This document shows, in pieces, positions 15,849-22,438 of a stretch of DNA of 30,555 bases (the first letter of the stretch is position 1; each line of letters begins with the position of its first letter). Below the pieces are notes generated by a model. The model was not told the DNA's origin, did no database searches, and saw only the letters and a list, made by a program, of their open reading frames with translations. The translations under genes and the position numbers were made by a program. Source of the DNA: TH1177 sp042138015 (lineage in GTDB: Archaea > Thermoproteota > Nitrososphaeria > Nitrososphaerales > Nitrososphaeraceae); the NCBI GenBank assembly GCA_042138015.1, contig JBHIVA010000026.1:1-30555 (forward strand), written 5' to 3'.

Positions 15849-15957
15849 TGGAAGGCCAGTGTCCTAACCAAACTGGACGATGACCGCTTTCATTATTTAA
15901 GAAATATTAACGGATATTAAATCTTACCATGACAAACAAATTAATATTATGATATTC

Positions 15958-16515
15958 TTATGGATAAATTAATTGGAAGTCTACGTCTCCTCCACTTCCT
16001 TGAAAGCTTGATGTTTGTTTGTAGCCAAAATGTCCATTAATTTGAAATTTAGAGCTGTTATTTAGAATTTTATCCCATACTTGAGCTATTCTATTATCTT
16101 TTGATATTTTTTGTTCATCCTTAAGAATTAATGTATTATTTCCAATTATTGGATAGATTCCCTCTTGCGAGTCCACGAATCCTTCTGGTTTATGGCCAAT
16201 ATCTCCAGAGGATATACGAATATCATCAAGCAAGATGTTATAATTTATATTTTCAAGAATTACTGTTCCTTTATTAGGATTATAGGCATTAAATGTTGTT
16301 TTGGCATTAATCTCGTTATTATTAACCGGCGTAAAGGAAAGATTATTTAAGGAAACCTGCAATTCGCGGGCTTCAGTAACAGCTTCCTGATTAAATTGTG
16401 GTTTAAAATCAAAACTTGAAAACGATAAAGAAACTACTATTATAACTACCATTCCTATCATAAAAATTAGAAATTTTTTATTAAATACATCAATCTTATT
16501 GAATATATCAATCAA
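15958..16515 (-). CDS. membrane-anchored LEA14/WHy-like protein
   Basis: This 185-residue protein has one N-terminal membrane helix (KFLIFMIGMVVIIVVSLSF, about 14-32), no obvious cleavage site, and an extracellular beta-rich domain. That domain (LQVSLNNLSFTPVNNNEINA, then FNAYNPNKGTVILENINYNI) follows the pattern of LEA-2/WHy domains: NPN motif, alternating strands, ILLDDIRI. Such domains are linked to desiccation or stress protection in many lineages, but archaeal copies are mostly untested. It shares strand with the next two genes upstream; the 60-base gap to the UPF0248 gene would allow co-transcription. Confidence 0.65.
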   Translation of the reverse strand: MIDIFNKIDVFNKKFLIFMIGMVVIIVVSLSFSSFDFKPQFNQEAVTEARELQVSLNNLSFTPVNNNEINAKTTFNAYNPNKGTVILENINYNILLDDIRISSGDIGHKPEGFVDSQEGIYPIIGNNTLILKDEQKISKDNRIAQVWDKILNNSSKFQINGHFGYKQTSSFQGSGGDVDFQLIYP

Positions 16516-16575
16516 TAAGAATAATTTAAGTAGAGCATAATTTAATAATTTTCATTTTCTTTATTAAATTGATAA

Positions 16576-16839
16576 TTATTCTTTATTATGTTTGTCATGA
16601 ATTTTCAAAAATGGTTTCCCAAAAGATAGTTTCTCGTACAAAATTTTGTTTTCTTTTCTTATTTGGTATATCCTATTTACTGGTATTAACTCTAAATTAT
16701 CAGACAACTCTAAAAATTCGGGCAAGGTAACAGAAATGATTCTATTTAAATCTCTATAAGATATTGTGTATAAATAGGGATTATCAGAATGAATAGCTTT
16801 GCTAAAGATTTCTTTGATTTTTCCTTTCCTTTTTCCCAT
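16576..16839 (-). CDS. UPF0248/DUF504 (MJ1316-type) protein
   Basis: This 87-residue protein matches the small archaeal UPF0248 family. A basic N-terminus (MGKRKGKIKEIF) is followed by a strand YTISYRDLNRIISVTLPEFL and the diagnostic ending LIPVNRIYQIRKENKILYEK, corresponding to the family's IPLHRIxxIxxxGxxIWxR. The MJ1316 domain has been linked by comparative genomics to recognition of cyclic-phosphate RNA ends and is found fused to RNA-repair enzymes; that role is not shown here. The last ten residues are basic and variable. The ATG at 16837-16839 fits. Confidence 0.68.
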   Translation of the reverse strand: MGKRKGKIKEIFSKAIHSDNPYLYTISYRDLNRIISVTLPEFLELSDNLELIPVNRIYQIRKENKILYEKLSFGKPFLKIHDKHNKE

Positions 16840-16989
16840 TTTTCCTCGTCAAAATTTTATAGATCTTTTAATTATTTTTTCTTACCCAATTTAAATAACT
16901 ACTCTTATAGACAATGTTATATTATTATCCCTATCTAATTTTAAGAGTCTTGAATTGAGTATTATTTTATAGTTAAGTTTAGTTTAGTT

Positions 16990-17358
16990 TTAGAGTCTAT
17001 TGTAGTCATCTTGTATTCTAATAATATCATTTTCATCGAAATTTCCATATGAAATTTCCAAGATTATACAGTCCTCATCTAATGCCTTGATTCTATGTTT
17101 TGATCCTAACGGGATATCTACATTCTCATTTTCTTTTACTAATAATTCTTTTCCATCGATTTCAATAATTGCCTTTCCTTTAATGATCTTCCAAAATTCT
17201 CTTCTGTGTTTATGGTATTGCAAGGAAAGTCTTGAATTTGAATTTACATAAATCAATTTAACTGTACTTTTTTCATTTTCATGAAATTTCTCAAATTTCC
17301 CCCAAGGACGATTCTCTGTAAAAATTTCTGTCATTTCGTATATTTTTATATTATGCAA
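16990..17358 (-). CDS. mannose-6-phosphate isomerase-type cupin
   Basis: This 122-residue stand-alone type II phosphomannose isomerase (ManC C-terminal) cupin has RPWGKFEKF (17-25), metal ligands in QYHKHRREFW (H49, H51, E55), GKAIIEIDGKELLVKENENV, IPLGSKHRI (H88), and the closing pattern EISYGNFDENDIIRIQDDYNR. All match the cupin that interconverts fructose- and mannose-6-phosphate or caps ManC enzymes. It would feed GDP-mannose synthesis for glycans or compatible solutes. Starts at Met1 (17358) or Met9 (17334) are both possible. It is divergent from the 17451 gene, 92 bases away. Confidence 0.85.
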   Translation of the reverse strand: MHNIKIYEMTEIFTENRPWGKFEKFHENEKSTVKLIYVNSNSRLSLQYHKHRREFWKIIKGKAIIEIDGKELLVKENENVDIPLGSKHRIKALDEDCIILEISYGNFDENDIIRIQDDYNRL

Positions 17359-17450
17359 GATTTAATAATTACTAAATAAAGTTTAATCGACTCAGTAATT
17401 CAATTTTAATTGCGAATGTATAAAAGATATTATTTTAGATACTTTAATAA

Positions 17451-18014
17451 TTGTCAGAATTCAGATTTACATATGGAAATCTAATTATTTTATATGCAAT
17501 ACATCAAAATCCCTCTTCATCACAAATACCTCTTCATGTTATAGAAAGAGTCAATATTTGCAAGCAACTTTATCAAAGAATTTTAGGTTCTAAACCTGAT
17601 GCTGATAAAACGATAATCCTTTTGATAGCAGATCCTCTATATTCTGAGTTACTGAAAAGAGAATTAATAAACAGAGGATTAGATGAGAAAGTTATCAAGA
17701 TAGATTCAGATTCACAAAAAATATCAGATTGTCTTAATAATTTAAAGGAATTTATGAAAAAAAGAGTAAATCCTCCGTATATTTATTTTGTAGGATCAGT
17801 TTGGATGAAAGATGTTTTTGATTCAATTGTAAAATTGCATTTTCAAGAATACAAGACACAATTTGAAGGTGCATTGGATTATAGACCTCTTGAAATGATT
17901 GAAAAAGAAAAGGGATTAGAGAAACCAAAAAAAGGAAAGGAATATTTTAAAGAAAAAGTAAAAAATAAGGCTTTTGATATTTTATTAAATTATATTTTTC
18001 CAGAGGATAAGTAA
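17451..18014 (+). CDS. hypothetical protein, possibly DUF218/YdcF-like
   Basis: This 187-residue soluble protein begins with TTG. The middle (TIILLIADPLYSELLKRELI, then GLDEKVIKIDSDSQKISDCL and PPYIYFVGSVWMKDVF) has the alternating strand-helix rhythm of a Rossmann-like fold. It recalls DUF218 (YdcF), in which an item is named, ordered by time or label and then fetched, but the hallmark residues are not clear enough to assign it. The C-terminus is highly basic (EKEKGLEKPKKGKEYFKEK). It reads towards the LamG gene. Confidence 0.6.
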   Translation: MSEFRFTYGNLIILYAIHQNPSSSQIPLHVIERVNICKQLYQRILGSKPDADKTIILLIADPLYSELLKRELINRGLDEKVIKIDSDSQKISDCLNNLKEFMKKRVNPPYIYFVGSVWMKDVFDSIVKLHFQEYKTQFEGALDYRPLEMIEKEKGLEKPKKGKEYFKEKVKNKAFDILLNYIFPEDK

Positions 18015-18070
18015 TTTGAATATATAATCATATAATAGATAATATTCTATATCATTGTGTCAACAAATAT

Positions 18071-18089
18071 AAAAAAAATTTTTATTTTA
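18071..18089. terminator. bidirectional A/T terminator between convergent genes
   Basis: An A8 run followed by TTTTT-A-TTTT lies between the 17451 gene (plus) and the LamG gene (minus). It provides U-rich tails to transcripts coming from both sides. Confidence 0.45.
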
Positions 18090-18806
18090 TCTTTGAATTT
18101 GTGATTCTCGTTCGAACAAATCTAATACTTGCTCTTTTGTAAAAGCAATATTCCATACTTGAATATCATCTAACTGACCAGTATAATTTCCATTTGTTTT
18201 TCCTTTTTCCGTTAATGAGTTTGCACCTAATCTAATCGGTTGCTTGCCAGTTGAATCTGGCTTAACACCTATATTAGTAGAATTACTAGCGACTTCAATT
18301 CCATCCATATATAATGTCAAAATATTAGACTCTTCATCAAATGTAAGTACCGTATTATGCCATTGACCATCATTATATGATGATTGAGATGTGACAAGAT
18401 AGTCAACCCCTTGGACAGTTTCAAATCCCCCTCTGACTTTTTCTCTATTTGTCAGGAAGATCCCATAATTTAGGTTGGATCCACTTCTATCACTTCCAAC
18501 TCCTCCTTTATTAATCAAAAATGTTTCGCTTTCAGTGGCGTTCATAAGTGTATTAAACCAAACTGATACCGTAAAACTGTTAAGATTTATGCCATTGCTG
18601 TTTACAACATCTGCATAGTTTTGTCCAGAAAACTCAAGTATTTTAGAGTTTTTGACTACCGGTAAATTATCTTCCTGAGCGAGTATATTTACTACGGATA
18701 TTGATCCACTTTGAGTATTTCCTTGATATCCATTTAAACTTAACAACAACAAAAAGATAATAGAGCTACTAGCTATAATACCAAAAATCTTTGTGTTATT
18801 TCTCAT
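18087..18806 (-). CDS. secreted LamG/concanavalin A-like protein
   Basis: This 239-residue protein has a signal peptide (KIFGIIASSSIIFLLLLSLN, about 6-25) and one LamG-type jelly-roll domain. Domain marks: LEFSGQNYADVV (58-69), NSFTVSVWFNTLMN, FLINKGGVGSDRSGS, NDGQWHNTVLTFDEESNILTLYMDGIEV, IRLGAN, and the ending FTGQLDDIQVWNIAF-type (here YTGQLDDIQVWNIAFTKEQV). These domains bind sugars or proteins outside the cell. There is no membrane anchor or enzyme domain, so it is probably a free or loosely bound surface lectin. It sits alone between convergent and same-strand neighbours. Confidence 0.85.
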   Translation of the reverse strand: MRNNTKIFGIIASSSIIFLLLLSLNGYQGNTQSGSISVVNILAQEDNLPVVKNSKILEFSGQNYADVVNSNGINLNSFTVSVWFNTLMNATESETFLINKGGVGSDRSGSNLNYGIFLTNREKVRGGFETVQGVDYLVTSQSSYNDGQWHNTVLTFDEESNILTLYMDGIEVASNSTNIGVKPDSTGKQPIRLGANSLTEKGKTNGNYTGQLDDIQVWNIAFTKEQVLDLFERESQIQR

Positions 18807-18907
18807 TTCTGTTTTTAACCATTAAACAATTTAAATATCTTTTCATAATGATATAGTTTTGATTCTCTTCTGTGGAAAGAAATCATAAAGGTAAATTTTT
18901 ATTTGCT

Positions 18908-19237
18908 TTACCAATTTATTTTTTTTGGAGAATTTAGCTGTTTTTCTAATTCATCTAATCTTTGAACTGAGTCTGGATTTCTACGTAATTCAGAGAATGA
19001 TTCATTTGTTCGAATTTTCTGCATTACAGCCATTACCTCTTCCTCAGTAACACCATGTTTTTTATCATACTCTATCTGTTTAGTACAATTAGACATAGTA
19101 CTATATTTTTTAAAATTTCGTTTTTCAAAAGAAGTTGCAGTAGGCGATAATCCCCTAACATAGCGAACAATTACCTTTTCTACATGTTCTAAATGCCAAT
19201 CTTTCATAGCAAAACTATTGGGTTTCAATATCCTCAC
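18908..19237 (-). CDS. small basic hypothetical protein
   Basis: 109 residues from GTG (19235-19237); the ATG at 19205-19207 (MKDWHLEHVEKVIVRYVRGL) is an attractive alternative start. It is helical and rich in Lys, Arg and Glu, with no signal or membrane segment. Coding-like features include well-spaced hydrophobic residues and the amphipathic helix EEEVMAVMQKIRTNESFSEL. A single cysteine (NCTKQ) gives no metal site. I do not recognise the family; a nucleic-acid-binding role would fit the charge but is not shown. Confidence 0.6.
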   Translation of the reverse strand: MRILKPNSFAMKDWHLEHVEKVIVRYVRGLSPTATSFEKRNFKKYSTMSNCTKQIEYDKKHGVTEEEVMAVMQKIRTNESFSELRRNPDSVQRLDELEKQLNSPKKINW

Positions 19238-19384
19238 TCATACTCTTGTTAAATTAGGATATTTAAATTAATATTCAAAAATACTATTGAATCGATAGAA
19301 ATATAATAAAACAACGGATTTTATCAAATATGTTAAAAAAAATAATATCAGAAACTTTTCGTAATTTTCTTCTATTAAATTATT

Positions 19385-20779
19385 CTATTCTTTAACATAA
19401 TCAGAGATATTTATATTATTTTCTCCAGGTATTTTTGCAATCTCGAATCCTTCTTTAGGTTTTAACAAACTGGCAGTAGCATCTATTCCAAGCTTAGTAG
19501 TTAGTAAATTTTTTTGGTCACTGGAAGGATCTAAACTAGAGCCTTTTGCATTTTGAATAATTAATAACCCTTTATCTGCTTGACATCTAGTTGCTATAGC
19601 ATATTCTACCTCTGTTGGATTTGATGGATTGATATCACGATCTACTATAATAGCCATTTTTAATGATGGATGGGATGAAAAGGCAGCAAGTAAAGCATTT
19701 TTTGGTTCTCCTTCTAATCTTTTTCTAATCTGTATTACAGCTGTTAACCAACTACAACCACCATCAGTTAAATGTACTTGGGATGTATTTGGAATGATAT
19801 TTTTAACACTATCAAATATTTTTGATTCTACAGGTAATCCCATTAAAAGACGATGTTCAGAAAATCCAGGCAGTATGTCATGAAAGATTGCATTATCTCT
19901 AAATAATATTTTTTCAAGTTCAAAGACTGGTTGTTGTCGTTTAATGTCATATGTTTTCAGCATTTCTACCATCCATTCTTCGTGGGTTTTATCTTTTAAT
20001 ATTCTACCCTCCAAAACGATTTCTGAAGATGCAGGAATTAAGAGTTGTGAGTACTTGTTTTTACTCAAATATAAATTGCCTTTTAGTAACGAATTTGCTA
20101 TTAGCATTTCATCTATACCATAAGATGCTTGATAGGCTGAGGAAATATTTATTGCAGGATGAACACCTATAACAATTGCTACTTTCAGATCTTCTCCATG
20201 TTCTTTTGAATACATAAAACATTTATGTAAATGCCTGCCTTCTACCATTCTAATAACCATGTGTTTATCATCTAGCTGCAATAATCGATGTGTAGATGAA
20301 TTTTGATTACCATTTTCTTGATCCTTTGCATATACTATTGATGAGGTAATATAAGGTCCAGCATCTTTCTCAAAATGAGTAACTATTGGAAGAATAGATA
20401 AGTTTCTACTAGAATGTTCATAATATGGAGCATTGTTTTTAATTTTAATTTTTATTTTATTATTTATATTATTTATAGCTTTATTTATGATATTATGAAT
20501 ATCTTTTCCTTCTTTTATTCCTAAAGCCAAAGAAAATCTCTTTCTTGTTCCCAATAGGTTACCAATTATGGGAAAGTCTTTATCTTTAATATTTTCAAAG
20601 ATGATAGCTTTATTGTTTTCAAACTTAGAAACAATTGCTGCTAATTCATATCTGGTATTAATTTGTTTATCAATATGTACTATCTCTTTTTCTTTTTCAA
20701 GTATTTTTATAAAATTTCTCAGATCTAGATTTTTAATTTTTTTAATGCTATTTTCTTTCATCTTCTTTTGCTCTTTCAC
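19385..20779 (-). CDS. UbiD-family decarboxylase
   Basis: This 464-residue enzyme belongs to the prenylated-FMN-dependent UbiD family. Blocks seen: LRNFIKILEKEKEIVHID (20-37), FPIIGNLLGTRKRFSLALGI (69-88), ITSSIVYAKD and SSTHRLLQLD (145-170, with the Arg expected at the prFMN site), MVEGRHLHKCF, AIVIGVHPA, SSEIVLEGRI (251-260, acidic residues of the catalytic set), and EHRLLMGLP. In archaea one UbiD homologue is trans-anhydromevalonate 5-phosphate decarboxylase of the modified mevalonate pathway; this or a quinone-pathway role is possible. The prFMN synthase UbiX is not in the window. It overlaps the upstream small gene by 32 bases, so the two are probably co-expressed. Confidence 0.88.
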   Translation of the reverse strand: MKEQKKMKENSIKKIKNLDLRNFIKILEKEKEIVHIDKQINTRYELAAIVSKFENNKAIIFENIKDKDFPIIGNLLGTRKRFSLALGIKEGKDIHNIINKAINNINNKIKIKIKNNAPYYEHSSRNLSILPIVTHFEKDAGPYITSSIVYAKDQENGNQNSSTHRLLQLDDKHMVIRMVEGRHLHKCFMYSKEHGEDLKVAIVIGVHPAINISSAYQASYGIDEMLIANSLLKGNLYLSKNKYSQLLIPASSEIVLEGRILKDKTHEEWMVEMLKTYDIKRQQPVFELEKILFRDNAIFHDILPGFSEHRLLMGLPVESKIFDSVKNIIPNTSQVHLTDGGCSWLTAVIQIRKRLEGEPKNALLAAFSSHPSLKMAIIVDRDINPSNPTEVEYAIATRCQADKGLLIIQNAKGSSLDPSSDQKNLLTTKLGIDATASLLKPKEGFEIAKIPGENNINISDYVKE

Positions 20780-21128
20780 TTATAATATCTAATATCTCAC
20801 TCATAATTATTTTCATATCATTAATATTTAATAGATTCTTATTATGTAGTGATACCAAACACAAACCATTTAACATCAATGAAATTCTTTGTGCTATTGA
20901 ATCAATAAAAAAAGAATCATATTTACTGGGTATGATATGAGCTTTAGTAACTTTATTGGATAAACTTGAAGAGATTGTTATAGAACCTATCCTATAGGAA
21001 TTCTCTGATAAAATAATAAAACAGCCATTTTCAAAAAAAAATATATTGATATACATTGTTCTTTTTTTATCTAATAAAATTGATTTTGATACTAACTCCT
21101 TCATATTTCCATTCAGATAGGATATCAT
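20748..21128 (-). CDS. hypothetical protein overlapping the UbiD gene
   Basis: This 126-residue protein, with an ATG at 21126-21128, has alternating strands (TMYINIFFFENGCFIILSEN, YRIGSITISSSL) and then an amphipathic helix (DSFFIDSIAQRISLMLNGLC) and a helical acidic/basic tail. The alpha/beta layout recalls small chaperone-like folds such as proteasome-assembly factors, but I cannot assign a family. Its last 32 bases overlap the start of the ubiD-like gene in another frame, so translation of the two is probably coupled. Confidence 0.6.
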   Translation of the reverse strand: MISYLNGNMKELVSKSILLDKKRTMYINIFFFENGCFIILSENSYRIGSITISSSLSNKVTKAHIIPSKYDSFFIDSIAQRISLMLNGLCLVSLHNKNLLNINDMKIIMSEILDIISERAKEDERK

Positions 21129-21685
21129 TATTAATATATTATAGTATTGAAATATTGATATGAATTTGATTTTGGGATATCTTTATGGTATTTATGAACG
21201 AATTGACTAACTCAGTTGCTCATCTTAGTTTTAATACTTAATTTCTGACATTATCTTGAAATCCTGCTGATAAAAAATATAAAAGATAAATGGAAAGTTT
21301 CTTGAGTTTCAAAAAATATATAAAAATTAGTCATTTAATTTTGTGTGGATATATTATATTTAAATAAAACAATTTTATGAAAAAGTTTCTAAAACAGTTT
21401 AATAACTTTCTAAACCTTGAAGCTTAAGGTTGTAAAAAATATAATAAAAATTCGCTTTTACTGTTTCCTACACTGCTAAAAAACTATGTTACTAAAAAAA
21501 ATTATATTGTATGAAACACATTTAATATTATACACTGAAAAATTTGTTTAAAATTGACGACAGAATGAAATAAGAAGTAAAAGTTCCATTATTTATATAA
21601 TAAAACTGGAAAAAAGTAAAGATATCAAATTAATATTAATTTTATTTTATTAATCTATTAAAGATTAATATTAATTATTTTGACA
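21129..21685. other. gene-free stretch
   Basis: About 560 AT-rich bases between two minus-strand genes. A weak hairpin with AACCTT/AAGGTT arms lies around 21414-21432. No coding frame has support. The right end follows the YqgF-like gene's stop, and the left end holds the promoter of the small-gene/ubiD pair. Confidence 0.4.
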
Positions 21686-22324
21686 TTAGACCTTGAGATT
21701 GAAAACTTTTCCATTCCGGAATGCAATTAATTTTGCAGAGGATTTATCCCTAAATATTCGTCTATTCCTCTTAGAATAACAGTTAGATGATGTTCCTCGT
21801 TCGTCCACTATCTCCACATCTACAAATTCCTTAAATCTTGTTTTTATATTTATTGCAATATTATTAGCCATTGATATATCTCCATCTCCTATTCTTACTA
21901 TTTTTTTTCTTGCATTCAAATTCATCAAAATCTTACAAACTAAGTTTAATACACATTCAATACATGTTAATACGATACTCTCGATCTCATCATATAAATA
22001 AAAAATTGAAATCCCAATTCTTTTACCAGGATCTATTCCTATGATTAACTGTTCATAGAAAAAAGGCTCCATCAAATTCCTTAATATTTTTGCTTTAATG
22101 ATTAATGGATTTTCGTTTAATTCTGAATCTATTATTATATTTTTCCTCTTAAAAATAGTTGATTCTTTTTCTGATGTAATTATTACCTTTGTACTAGAAT
22201 TTATGGCTTCAATAGGAGAAAGCTCGTTATAGCTTAATTCGATTGATTTTAAAAAATTTATTATTTTGTAATACGATTTTCCATTTAATGTAGCAACAGT
22301 AATTTGGTTATTCATCTCCCTCAT
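21686..22324 (-). CDS. RNase H-fold protein, YqgF/RuvC-like
   Basis: This 212-residue protein's C-terminal part (about 90-212) carries the acidic pattern of YqgF/RuvC-type resolvases: IIGIDPGKRIGIS with D98, RIGDGD (D147 at strand four), VEIVDERGTSS (E175) and FRDKSSAKLIAF (D193). In bacteria YqgF/RuvX processes pre-16S rRNA and RuvC cuts Holliday junctions; archaeal relatives are little studied, so the substrate is open. The N-terminal 90 residues (NGKSYYKIINFLKSIEL, KVIITSEKEST) form an extra alpha/beta domain absent from RuvX. Starts at Met1 or Met4 are equivalent. It is divergent from the APC transporter gene. Confidence 0.75.
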   Translation of the reverse strand: MREMNNQITVATLNGKSYYKIINFLKSIELSYNELSPIEAINSSTKVIITSEKESTIFKRKNIIIDSELNENPLIIKAKILRNLMEPFFYEQLIIGIDPGKRIGISIFYLYDEIESIVLTCIECVLNLVCKILMNLNARKKIVRIGDGDISMANNIAINIKTRFKEFVDVEIVDERGTSSNCYSKRNRRIFRDKSSAKLIAFRNGKVFNLKV

Positions 22325-22438
22325 TAGGGATACTTCACATTATACTTATTCTCATATATATTAAAATGTATTTAATTCTAACCACTTTCTGTCTGTCTTT
22401 AAAGAAGTAAACATTTAATTAATTCAACTTTAATAGCG

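Larger units (their letters stand above)
15771..15887 (-). tRNA. tRNA-Gly(UCC) with two introns (37/38 and 53/54)
   Basis: The 117-base gene folds into a 73-base tRNA body after removal of two introns. Exon 1 (15887-15849) gives acceptor GCGGTCA, D stem GTCC/GGAC with GG in the loop, and anticodon stem CTGGC with loop CTTCCA (anticodon TCC). Intron 1 is 21 bases (15848-15828). Exon 2 (15827-15813) gives A38, GCCCG, variable TAAC and T-stem CCGGG. Intron 2 is 23 bases (15812-15790). Exon 3 (15789-15771) gives T-loop TTCAAAT, CCCGG and acceptor TGACCGC. The next base gives discriminator A, and CCA is not encoded. Both introns fit bulge-helix-bulge splicing. The anticodon stem has one mismatch (U28-C42). 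Confidence 0.92.

Noticed and set aside
21414..21432. AACCTT/AAGGTT hairpin as a terminator or regulator
   Set aside because: The stem is only 6 bp, there is no T run after it, and no gene end or start is close.
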